Of a stretch of 7,510 nt of DNA, positions 1 to 6,187 are shown one piece after another. Positions within the stretch are counted from its first letter, which is position 1. Each line of letters opens with the position of its first letter. Below the pieces are notes generated by a model, which did not search any database, had not been told where the DNA came from, and saw nothing but the letters and a program-made list of their open reading frames with translations. The position numbers were made by a program, and so were the translations under genes. The DNA is taken from assembly GCA_031289575.1 (NCBI GenBank), contig JAITPE010000121.1, positions 1-7,510 on the forward strand. Direction: 5' to 3'. This DNA comes from Spirochaetia bacterium. Its GTDB lineage: Bacteria > Spirochaetota > UBA4802 > UBA5550.

Positions 1-1205
1 CGGTTCATCTGCTCAAAAACTTTTCCGAAATCATGCTCTTCAAAGCCCATGAGAATCTCGGTAACAATGCTGTTTTCCGTCATCTCATTCATATCAAATG
101 TACCCAAAAGAATGAGTTCCGAAAAGCTATTCTGCACCTCTTTGTTTGGATAATCAAGCAAATAACCGAGAGTTTCGTGCTTTTCCTTGAACGTGAGGTA
201 GCCCGATTGAACTAAGAAACTTTCGGGCGGGGCGGACTCTATCTCGTAAGATGTAAGCCTGTCTTCTCGTATATATGTGTGAAGGTAATTATAGGGATCA
301 AGCAGATGTAATTTTGCGTAATCGATTATGAACGAGGGGGAGCCGCTCTGCATCCAGTAGTTTCTGAGTTCTCTTTTGCTGAAATAATTCAGGATGGAAA
401 AGGGATTGTAGACAAAGTGTTTTCCGTCAAACGAAAACCCGTCATAATATTCTTTTATTTTTGCGATAATTTCTGAGCGCTCTTGCTTGGTCTCAATTGA
501 TATATCATCAATGTATTCTTTAAAATAGCCATCAAGTTCTTCTTGAGTATAGCCAAACATTTCGGAATACTTTTCATCGGTTGTAAGTTCATTGAGATTA
601 TTCAATGCTGAAAAGACTCCAGTTTTTGTGAACTTTGTGATTCCGGTCATGAATACAAACTTGAGGTATTGGTCGGAGCCCTTTATGACAATGTAGAAGT
701 TCCGCAAAAGTGAACGGATTGCTTCCGCGGTCTCTTTGTCTTGCAGGTGATCAAGTATAGGTTTTTCGTATTCATCTATGAGAAGGGCAACTTTTTCTTT
801 CTTGGCGAGCTCTTCTATTAAATCTGAAAACATAATTTTAAGCAGATCGGTTCGCGGAATTATATTATGCTCATTATAGATTTTTGTTAACTTGAGTTTT
901 AGACTCTCCTCGACACTCTTTCTATCCGTTGTGTCTATATCGGCCATGCTGATTTTAATGACAGGGTATTCCTTGAACTCCCACTTATCGTAAATCCATG
1001 TGTCCTTGAAGAGTTCCATTTCGCCATTAAAAAGATAGTACAGAGCCGATACGGTAAGGCTCTTGCCGAAACGGCGAGGACGGGAAATAAAGTAAAACTT
1101 GCCGCTGTCGATCATGTCAAAGAGATACTTGGTTTTGTCCACATAGACAAAATTTTCGGTAATCAGTTCCTTGTAGTCTTGCATTCCTATGGGTAGTTTC
1201 TTCAT
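1..1205 (-). CDS. AAA-ATPase-like protein (PF09820 type, usually with a C-terminal PD-(D/E)XK-like domain), 3' end outside window
   Basis: The frame is open from ATG at 1205 to the window edge: 401 complete codons with no stop or frameshift. The start is supported by AGGAGG six bases upstream. Seen in order: an N-terminal 'P-I-G-M-Q-D-Y..L' opening with 'VYVDKT' (residues 20-25), a Walker A variant RPRRFGKS (42-49), a Walker B LLIDEYEKP (141-149), a sensor-like MTGITKF (186-192), 'YYDGFSFDG' (253-261), 'VYNPFSIL' (265-272) and 'YWMQSGSP' (283-290). This order is diagnostic of the AAA-ATPase-like family (PF09820). Members normally continue into a PD-(D/E)XK nuclease-like domain (PF08011), which here would start near or beyond the window edge. 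The cellular role of the family is not established; it is often multicopy and patchily distributed. It probably forms its own transcription unit (promoter at 1249-1277). Its DNA is AT-rich: 18 of 60 bases are G/C at 481-540, against 35 of 60 at 1681-1740 in the neighbouring gene. Family assignment is firm; function is unknown. Confidence 0.92.
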   Translation of the reverse strand, partial: MKKLPIGMQDYKELITENFVYVDKTKYLFDMIDSGKFYFISRPRRFGKSLTVSALYYLFNGEMELFKDTWIYDKWEFKEYPVIKISMADIDTTDRKSVEESLKLKLTKIYNEHNIIPRTDLLKIMFSDLIEELAKKEKVALLIDEYEKPILDHLQDKETAEAIRSLLRNFYIVIKGSDQYLKFVFMTGITKFTKTGVFSALNNLNELTTDEKYSEMFGYTQEELDGYFKEYIDDISIETKQERSEIIAKIKEYYDGFSFDGKHFVYNPFSILNYFSKRELRNYWMQSGSPSFIIDYAKLHLLDPYNYLHTYIREDRLTSYEIESAPPESFLVQSGYLTFKEKHETLGYLLDYPNKEVQNSFSELILLGTFDMNEMTENSIVTEILMGFEEHDFGKVFEQMN

Positions 1206-1211
1206 CGGCGG

Positions 1212-1217
1212 CCTCCT
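1212..1217 (-). promoter_or_regulatory. Shine-Dalgarno site of the AAA-ATPase-like gene
   Basis: On the minus strand AGGAGG lies six bases before the ATG at 1205. It fixes that codon as the start of the AAA-ATPase-like gene. Confidence 0.85.
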
Positions 1218-1248
1218 GACAGATGTGCGAGCGTGAACACGATGTTGC

Positions 1249-1277
1249 ATTTTGCCATTATCAGGATGAAATGTCAA
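1249..1277 (-). promoter_or_regulatory. Candidate sigma70-type promoter for the AAA-ATPase-like gene
   Basis: Reading the minus strand, a perfect -35 TTGACA (1277-1272) is followed by a 17-base spacer and a -10 CAAAAT (1254-1249, 4 of 6 consensus). Initiation would fall near 1242, giving a leader of about 37 bases that contains the AGGAGG. The site lies in the 109-base gap downstream of the vWA gene, so the AAA gene can be transcribed independently. Inferred from sequence match only. Confidence 0.6.
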
Positions 1278-1314
1278 GCCCTAAGTAGAGACGTTTACAA
1301 AATCGCGTTTTGGA

Positions 1315-2955
1315 TTACTCATCGCGAATGTCGGTCTTTTCCGAGTACGAGCGCACGCCCTGTACCTGAACCCTGATAAACCACACCGGCGGTTTCAAAA
1401 GTCCGTTGCCGTAGTGTTCCTTCTTCTGCACCAAATCCTTTATTGAAACTCTCAAGACAGAGGGCACATCCTCAAGGTGCAGATTACGGCTCACCGCTGC
1501 CGGCCTTATGCCGTACGGACTGTCCTTATCATCCGCGACCGAAACCCCCAGTGAAAAGAACTCGCCGCTCTTGCTCTTTGATTCAAAAAAGCGCATGTCG
1601 GCTTCGCTGAAAACATCCGCCATAATAGACGCGCTGCCGTCACTCACTGTAATTCCGCCCACCGGCGCGGAGGTTGTCTCATCGCGGCACAAAGCGGCCG
1701 AATCCATTACGAGCCGCGCGATATTGTTTTCCAACGGGCCCTTGTCTATGACGCGCTCTCCCGACAGAGAAGAATAGGCGGATACAAGACTGTAAGGATC
1801 GCCGGCCCTCTTGTCCGCATAAATCTCATCGAGCCCGGGCAAGGCCGAAGCAAGAGCGGACTGATAACCGTTCTGCTTCAAGAGCCCCCCGCGCCACGCC
1901 GAAAAACCCGATGCCGAATAAAAAATCCTTCCTCTCTCAAAAAAAACATCCCTGCTTTTTCCGTCGGGCGCCGCGGCGCGCTGATGATACGACACATACC
2001 TGCCCAAGCCTCCGCTTGCCGAGCCAAGCGACAAGGGCACCCCGGCCGACTCATAGGCAAGCTTTCCCAAAAGAACGGAATCAATGGCGAGCCCGGCCCT
2101 CTTCGCGAGCATGCCGTACTGTTCCGGAAATCCGCTCGATGAAATCCTTGAATTTGTTATAATCACAATCCGGCGCGACGCGTTTTTGCGCCACAGAATA
2201 CTCTTTACGGCATAGCGCATGGCCGTGCCGAAGGACGCGTCGGTATAGGCGCCGGACGGCTTCAGCTTTGCCAGATTATTCTTCAGTGAGAGCAAAGAAT
2301 CCGCAACCGAAGCCTTGTCGAATCCGTAATTGCCGGAGAAGGGCACCAAGTACACCCTAAAACTTGTTTTCCCCCTCTGCGAGAAGTACCCTCCGGCCTC
2401 TGTAACGGCCTGTTTAATGGAATTCCATTCGTTTGTGACGGCAAAGGAGCAATCTATAATGAAGGCAATATCAAGCGCGGCCGAAGCGTATTCGGGCATG
2501 GGCTTTTCGTAAAACGAAAAAAATTCATGCACATCCTTTTCGGCCAGCTCAAAAAGCGAGGGGGCTGATGTTTTTGCCTTCTGAATACTGCGTCCTTCCT
2601 TCACCGAAAACAAAATGCTCTCGGAAACGTACCGGCCGCCGGAGACCGCGATCTTTCCCGTTAAAATATAGTCGATCCCCTTGCCCTGCCCTAATCTCAT
2701 CAAGTCGTCGGCGCTGATTGTACTGTTTGCATTGAGTTTGAGCCTATAGGCATCGGCAAGAACATCGCGCTGAGAGGTAACATCGAGCCTTGTGGCAAGC
2801 GAAAGCGCGACGGATAACAGCTTGGAGTATTGGCCGCCGGAATCATCGGCAAAATCCGAAGAGATATTCTCAACCCGGTACGGGAACACCGCAACCTCGC
2901 CGAACACAGGCGGAACAAGAAAAACAAGCAAAATGATACAACCAAGCGTTTTCAT
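1315..2955 (-). CDS. Exported TolB-like / von Willebrand A domain protein with degenerate metal site
   Basis: The 546-residue product starts with an export signal (KT, a hydrophobic run, then 'VFG' before E20), consistent with signal peptidase I cleavage; the Cys at residue 6 is not in a lipobox. Residues 20-125 resemble the small alpha/beta domain seen at the N terminus of TolB-like and FlgO-like proteins: 'VAVFPY', a helix with 'LLSVALSLATRLDVTSQRDV', then 'GKGIDYILTGKI' and 'SILFSVKEG'. Residues about 161-320 look like a vWA domain: 'LDIAFIIDCS' (MIDAS strand, D168/S170), 'GAYTDASFGTAM' (T238) and 'RRIVIITNSR' (262-270). The usual DxSxS is DCSFA and the usual 'ITDG' is 'ITNS', so metal binding is probably weakened. 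The last 110 residues are not recognised. ATG at 2955 is the only reasonable start, but no Shine-Dalgarno precedes it. The gene diverges from the OmpL47-type operon. A periplasmic or envelope protein-interaction role is inferred; the exact function is unknown. Confidence 0.88.
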   Translation of the reverse strand: MKTLGCIILLVFLVPPVFGEVAVFPYRVENISSDFADDSGGQYSKLLSVALSLATRLDVTSQRDVLADAYRLKLNANSTISADDLMRLGQGKGIDYILTGKIAVSGGRYVSESILFSVKEGRSIQKAKTSAPSLFELAEKDVHEFFSFYEKPMPEYASAALDIAFIIDCSFAVTNEWNSIKQAVTEAGGYFSQRGKTSFRVYLVPFSGNYGFDKASVADSLLSLKNNLAKLKPSGAYTDASFGTAMRYAVKSILWRKNASRRIVIITNSRISSSGFPEQYGMLAKRAGLAIDSVLLGKLAYESAGVPLSLGSASGGLGRYVSYHQRAAAPDGKSRDVFFERGRIFYSASGFSAWRGGLLKQNGYQSALASALPGLDEIYADKRAGDPYSLVSAYSSLSGERVIDKGPLENNIARLVMDSAALCRDETTSAPVGGITVSDGSASIMADVFSEADMRFFESKSKSGEFFSLGVSVADDKDSPYGIRPAAVSRNLHLEDVPSVLRVSIKDLVQKKEHYGNGLLKPPVWFIRVQVQGVRSYSEKTDIRDE

Positions 2956-2959
2956 GCTA

Positions 2960-2990
2960 ATACTCTGCTGTTTTCGGCAAACTGTGTCAA
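2960..2990 (-). promoter_or_regulatory. Possible promoter of the vWA-protein gene, very close to its start
   Basis: A perfect -35 TTGACA reads on the minus strand at 2990-2985. The best -10 partner is weak: GAGTAT (2965-2960) with a 19-base spacer, or CAGAGT (2967-2962) with 17. Either places initiation within a few bases of the ATG at 2955, which would make the transcript leaderless or nearly so and fits the lack of a Shine-Dalgarno. The poor -10 leaves this tentative. Confidence 0.3.
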
Positions 2991-3161
2991 GAGTAAAATC
3001 TAAGGCGGATTTAATGATACTTGCAAAATATCAAATTTTTTTTAAAAATAGTCCTTTAAAGGATAAATAATGTTGATTTTTTTTAGCAAATACTATAGAT
3101 TTGTCATTTGTTAAAATGGGAATTGATTTTTTGATTAAAATTAATTTGTCCAATAAAATTT

Positions 3162-3166
3162 GGAGG
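3162..3166 (+). promoter_or_regulatory. Shine-Dalgarno deciding the ATG start at 3175
   Basis: GGAGG lies eight bases before ATG at 3175. An in-frame TTG at 3160 would place the ribosome binding site inside the coding region, so the ATG at 3175 is preferred. Confidence 0.85.
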
Positions 3167-3174
3167 TTTTTTAT

Positions 3175-4257
3175 ATGAGCAAACGACTATTTATGCTTCT
3201 AATATCGCTTGTTTTTGTATCTTCCCTTACTACTGTATCCTTTACACAGGAGAATCAGGGGAGTACATCAGGCGTTAGTGCGGATGGAACCGACACTTAT
3301 GTCGGCACTGTTTCAAGAGTTGATGAACCGGACAGCCTCAAATATTCTGCGCCTAAACCGGTCATTTATTTCGACGGTTACAACACATACATAAACACAC
3401 GTGTTGCCTACAAGCTGTCGGCTAAAGAAGACTTGCAGAAAAACAAACTTTATTATAAAATCGATAACGGATCCGAGAAAGAATACACGGCCCCGTTCTC
3501 TTTTGAAGCAGAAGGGCGCCATACCGTAACATACCGCAGTGCTGACCGTATGGAAAGAAGAGGTAACGAGAACATCTTCGTTGTCGTATTGGACGATTCT
3601 GCTCCTGTTATAACCCTCCTTTCAGAAGTTCCGGTTATTAAAAATGAAGGTATTGTTTATCTGGCTCCCGAATCTGTTTTCACCATTAAAGTATACGATG
3701 CCTACTCCGGAGTAAATTCCGTCAAGTATGCGATAAACGGTGAAGAACTGAAAGATTATGAAAGATCCTTCTCTCTTCCGCCGGACTCCAAAGAATTGGA
3801 CATAAAAATAACCGCATCCGATAATGTTGGAATCAGCACCGATAAATACACCATCAAGGCTAAAGATACCAACAATAAGGATGTAGAAGTATCCTCTGCC
3901 GGGCTTAAACTCGTCAGAGATACAACGCCGCCCGATGTTGTTATTTCCGCCGACAAAGAAATCTTTCAAAACGAAAAAGAACTCAATATAGTAGCGAAGG
4001 ATTACAAGTATTCAATTTCAGCTATTGATGAAGAAGCCGGCGTTGCCAACATACTTTACCGTATAAGCGGCGACAGAGATTTCCAGAACTATACTCAGCC
4101 GTTTACATTGAAAAATTCTGGAATAAATAAGATTGAAGCAAAGGCGATAGACAAGGTCGGCAATGTAAGCGCCCCTGTTGCTCTTACAGTGTTTGTTGAC
4201 GTAGTTCCGCCGACTACGCTGATTAAGCCTATCGTTGATGAAAGTACCGGATACTAA
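3175..4257 (+). CDS. Exported OmpL47-type Ig-like repeat protein, first paralogue
   Basis: The 360-residue product has an N-terminal export signal (SKR, hydrophobic 5-20, 'VSFTQ', cleavage likely just before Q25). A short Ser/Thr/Asp-rich linker precedes about three repeats of 90-105 residues. Repeat 1 (about 60-146) has 'YYKIDNG', 'YTAPFSFEAEG' and 'TYRSADR'. Repeat 2 (147-253) has 'SVKYAINGE', 'ITASDNVG' and 'DTTPP'. Repeat 3 (254-346) has 'ISAIDEEAGV', 'ILYRISG', 'YTQPFTL' and 'AKAIDKVGN'. The pattern 'Y..ing..y..pf....G...i...a.D..GN' is that of OmpL47-type domains, named from a Leptospira surface protein; despite the 'beta-barrel' label they look like Ig-fold repeats. The protein ends just after 'FVDVVPPT', where a fourth repeat would begin. 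It is first gene of a three-gene operon and paralogous to the next gene. A surface or periplasmic adhesion/structural role is inferred; no enzymatic motif is seen. Confidence 0.88.
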   Translation: MSKRLFMLLISLVFVSSLTTVSFTQENQGSTSGVSADGTDTYVGTVSRVDEPDSLKYSAPKPVIYFDGYNTYINTRVAYKLSAKEDLQKNKLYYKIDNGSEKEYTAPFSFEAEGRHTVTYRSADRMERRGNENIFVVVLDDSAPVITLLSEVPVIKNEGIVYLAPESVFTIKVYDAYSGVNSVKYAINGEELKDYERSFSLPPDSKELDIKITASDNVGISTDKYTIKAKDTNNKDVEVSSAGLKLVRDTTPPDVVISADKEIFQNEKELNIVAKDYKYSISAIDEEAGVANILYRISGDRDFQNYTQPFTLKNSGINKIEAKAIDKVGNVSAPVALTVFVDVVPPTTLIKPIVDESTGY

Positions 4258-4263
4258 AATAAA

Positions 4264-4269
4264 AGGAGG
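4264..4269 (+). promoter_or_regulatory. Shine-Dalgarno deciding the ATG start at 4277
   Basis: AGGAGG lies seven bases before ATG at 4277. An in-frame ATG at 4235 lies inside the preceding gene and has no comparable site. The product starting at 4277 also begins directly with a proper export signal, so 4277 is the start. Confidence 0.88.
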
Positions 4270-4276
4270 TAAAGAA

Positions 4277-5341
4277 ATGGGAAAGAAAAAAACTAGCATA
4301 CTGTTTATTATATTGTCTGTACTTCTCGCGGCATCGGTTTCGTTCTCACAGAACACGCCGGCAACCGAAGACAAGTCGTCCGACTCGGGCGACGCCAAAG
4401 CTCCCGGTGTAAAACCGGTTGAAGCCAACGAGTACTTTCAGTACAGCGCCACAAAAGCCGCAATGTACGATGACGGAGTTACACTCTACGCCAACGCGCT
4501 TGTAAAATACGAGCTCACAGCCATTGATAACGCTCTGGCCGATAAGAGCTACTACAACGTAAAAGTAGTAAACACTTCAAACGGCGAGGTGGAATACTCC
4601 GCTCCGTTCGAACTGCACGATGAGGGCAAGACAACCGTTGAATACTACAGCGTTGACAAGATTGGAAACAAGGAACAGAAGAAGCAGTACGGAGTTACGG
4701 TTGATAACACAGCTCCTACTTCAAAAGTAAAGACCGACAAGCCTATCTACGAGGCTGACGGAAAATACTATGTTTCACCTAACCATCTTTTCAGCGTAAA
4801 TACCGCGGATACTTCATCCGGAGTAGGCAAGGTTGAATATGCGACAGATGGGCAGAATTATCAGGAATACACCAAGGCTTTCAATATTGCCGATACAAGC
4901 GAAGCGACCCTAAAAATTCGCAGTACCGATAATGTACTTAATGTAACCGACAACTTCTTCTTTATTAACTCAAAGGAAAAGACCGAGGTTGAGCTCGCCG
5001 GAAGCACGATTGCCCTGACTATTGACAATACGGCGCCGGAGATTGCGATAATCCCGGATAAAGAAATTGAGTCAAGAGACGGAAAGAATATAGTACTTGA
5101 AGACTATAAGTACACAATATCCGCGACAGACGAAGGATCCGGTCTCGCAAAAATTTTCTACCGCCTTGATAAAGCGGAAGCATGGGAACCCTATGTAAAG
5201 CCTATTGAGCTTTCGATTTATGGGGAACACCGTATAGAGGCTATGGCGGTTGACAATGTAGGCAACACAAGCGTTCCTATATCATTGCATGTTTTTGTCG
5301 ATGTCGTTCCGCCTACGGCAGAAACCACCGCGGATAAATAG
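4277..5341 (+). CDS. Exported OmpL47-type Ig-like repeat protein, second paralogue
   Basis: The 354-residue product begins with GKKK and a hydrophobic stretch (7-20) ending 'VSFSQ', so cleavage is likely before Q25, as in its paralogue. An acidic Ser/Asp-rich linker (26-50) leads to three OmpL47-type repeats: about 58-147 ('YSAPFELHDEG', 'EYYSVDKIGN', 'DNTAP'), 148-254 ('SSGVGKVEYATDG', 'IRSTDNVLN', 'DNTAP') and 255-346 ('ISATDEGSGLAKIFYRLD', 'IEAMAVDNVGN'). The last repeat aligns without gaps to the upstream protein: 'DYKY' and 'FVDVVPPT' sit at the same residue numbers, so the pair arose by tandem duplication. It also stops just into what would be a fourth repeat. The gene lies 19 bases after its paralogue, and its stop overlaps the Shine-Dalgarno of the MORN gene. 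It is G/C-richer in third positions than the first copy by eye. Probably periplasmic or surface-exposed; ligand unknown. Confidence 0.88.
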   Translation: MGKKKTSILFIILSVLLAASVSFSQNTPATEDKSSDSGDAKAPGVKPVEANEYFQYSATKAAMYDDGVTLYANALVKYELTAIDNALADKSYYNVKVVNTSNGEVEYSAPFELHDEGKTTVEYYSVDKIGNKEQKKQYGVTVDNTAPTSKVKTDKPIYEADGKYYVSPNHLFSVNTADTSSGVGKVEYATDGQNYQEYTKAFNIADTSEATLKIRSTDNVLNVTDNFFFINSKEKTEVELAGSTIALTIDNTAPEIAIIPDKEIESRDGKNIVLEDYKYTISATDEGSGLAKIFYRLDKAEAWEPYVKPIELSIYGEHRIEAMAVDNVGNTSVPISLHVFVDVVPPTAETTADK

Positions 5342-5345
5342 GAGG
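5340..5345 (+). promoter_or_regulatory. Shine-Dalgarno of the MORN gene, overlapping the upstream stop codon
   Basis: AGGAGG begins inside the TAG stop (5339-5341) of the second OmpL47-type gene and lies eight bases before ATG at 5354. The overlap suggests translational coupling of the two genes. Confidence 0.8.
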
Positions 5346-5353
5346 ATGTTACA

Positions 5354-6103
5354 ATGAAAAAAATAATAGCATTATTGCTGTTTTCCATAGCTTTCCTGTT
5401 CACAGCCTGCAGCACAACTCCGGAGGGATGCGTTGAAGGCGATTGCAAAGAGGGAAGGGGCAAGATTAAGACACCCGACGGCGTAACATACGAGGGCGAT
5501 TTCAAAGAAGGCAAGATGAACGGCCAGGGCGTTATGGCATGGCCGCCTAACGGCGATCAGGTTGGAGCCTCCTATAGCGGAGATTTCCTAAACGGCCAGA
5601 GAACCGGAAAGGGCGTCATGACATGGCCTAACGGCGACAAGTATGAGGGTGACTTCGTAGACGGCAAAAAAGAAGGGAACGGAACCTATACATACGCGGA
5701 TGGTTCCTCGTATACCGGACAGTTTGTCAATGACGCGCGCAACGGAAAAGGAAAGTTTGTTTTTGCCGATGGTTCTTCCTATGACGGAGAATACATTGAT
5801 GGAGTAAGAAACGGCAACGGAACATATACATGGAAAAACGGAGATGTATATACCGGACAGTGGAAGAACTGCATCATGGACGGAGACGGAACCATTAATT
5901 TTTCCAACGGAGATGTATATACCGGACAGTGGGTAGTAGGCCTTATGGAAGGAACCGGAACTTACACATGGAAAAACAAATTCCGCTATGAGGGCCAATG
6001 GGCAAAAGGCAAGATGAACGGACAGGGAACCTTCGTAAGAAAAGACGGCTCCACTGTTTCGGGAAAATTTGAAGACGGAAACTTTGTAGAACCTACAAAT
6101 TAA
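5354..6103 (+). CDS. MORN-repeat lipoprotein
   Basis: The 249-residue product opens with MKKII, a hydrophobic run and the lipobox FTAC (C19). This predicts signal peptidase II processing and an acylated Cys; Phe at -3 fits relaxed spirochaetal lipoboxes. The remainder is almost entirely MORN repeats of the form Y.G.(F/W/Y).(D/N)G...G.G.....(D/N)G. Full units start at Y46, Y74, Y97, Y120, Y143, Y166, Y189 and Y212. Spacing is exactly 23 residues from 74 on; the first unit carries five extra residues ('PNGDQVGAS' region). Partial units flank them (from V27, and V235 to the end). C26 and C31 could form a disulfide. MORN repeats build an elongated beta-hairpin sheet that binds proteins or lipids; no catalytic domain is attached. 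It is the last gene of the operon, followed 18 bases later by the terminator stem. An envelope-anchored scaffold role is inferred. Confidence 0.94.
   Translation: MKKIIALLLFSIAFLFTACSTTPEGCVEGDCKEGRGKIKTPDGVTYEGDFKEGKMNGQGVMAWPPNGDQVGASYSGDFLNGQRTGKGVMTWPNGDKYEGDFVDGKKEGNGTYTYADGSSYTGQFVNDARNGKGKFVFADGSSYDGEYIDGVRNGNGTYTWKNGDVYTGQWKNCIMDGDGTINFSNGDVYTGQWVVGLMEGTGTYTWKNKFRYEGQWAKGKMNGQGTFVRKDGSTVSGKFEDGNFVEPTN
5837..5932 (+). repeat. 27-base direct repeat inside the MORN coding array
   Basis: The 27 bases at 5837-5863 are identical to 5906-5932, an offset of 69 bases, which is exactly one 23-residue MORN unit. They encode the NGDVYTGQW junction of consecutive units. Identity at all bases, silent positions included, points to recent unit duplication or gene conversion. 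Confidence 0.85.
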
Positions 6104-6121
6104 TATTTGAATCAAATTTGA

Positions 6122-6163
6122 GCAATAAAAAACGCTGCGATTCTCCGCAGCGTTTTTTATTGC
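6122..6163. terminator. Bidirectional intrinsic terminator between convergent operons
   Basis: A perfect 18-bp inverted repeat (arms 6122-6139 and 6146-6163) has a six-base loop ATTCTC. The GC core is CGCTGCG/CGCAGCG and the outer arms are six A and six T, so each strand presents a GC stem followed by a T tract. It lies 18 bases after the stop of the MORN gene and 24 bases after the stop of the convergent amidohydrolase gene, so it can end both transcripts. Confidence 0.93.
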
Positions 6164-6187
6164 CCCCAGCCTTATTTGCCGTCATTA

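Larger units (their letters stand above)
2956..3174. other. AT-rich divergent intergenic region with candidate control elements
   Basis: These 219 bases separate the minus-strand vWA gene from the plus-strand operon and contain no gene. From about 3001 onward they are strongly AT-rich. Visible elements are a perfect 12-bp palindrome TCCTTTAAAGGA (3052-3063), a direct repeat TTGATTTTTT (3073-3082 and 3123-3132), and a direct repeat ATTTGTC (3099-3105 and 3144-3150). A candidate plus-strand promoter is TTGATT (3073-3078) with TATAGA (3094-3099), but the spacer is only 15. A better consensus pair, TTGATT (3131-3136), 17 bases, TAAAAT (3154-3159), would start transcription about 3166, inside the Shine-Dalgarno. 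The true start site cannot be chosen from sequence. Confidence 0.5.

Noticed and set aside
1298..1312. CAAAATCGCGTTTTG as a terminator after the vWA gene
   Set aside because: The stem is only five A/T-dominated pairs, without a T tract of its own.
1968..1979. 12-bp palindrome GCGCCGCGGCGC in the vWA gene
   Set aside because: Low-complexity G/C alternation makes this likely by chance, and no neighbouring element supports a role.
3131..3159. TTGATT-17-TAAAAT as main promoter of the plus-strand operon
   Set aside because: It matches consensus well, but initiation near 3166 would cut the Shine-Dalgarno out of the message; such matches are cheap in AT-rich DNA.
3160..3174. Upstream TTG start that would lengthen the first OmpL47-type protein by five residues
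   Set aside because: It would put the GGAGG site inside the coding sequence; ATG at 3175 has correct spacing and yields a proper signal peptide.
4235..4276. ATG at 4235 as start of the second OmpL47-type gene
   Set aside because: It lies in the preceding gene, and AGGAGG is placed for ATG at 4277, which begins a normal signal peptide.
4018..4428. 136-codon minus-strand open frame across the OmpL47-type junction
   Set aside because: It is antisense to two well-supported genes, has no family resemblance and no ribosome binding site; a shadow frame.
5354..6103. Periodic array as a CRISPR or tandem non-coding repeat
   Set aside because: The 69-base period is exactly 23 codons of in-frame MORN units, and most repeats differ at DNA level.
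5588..6115. 175-codon minus-strand open frame opposite the MORN gene
   Set aside because: It is explained by the periodic codon pattern of the MORN array on the other strand and overlaps it nearly completely.
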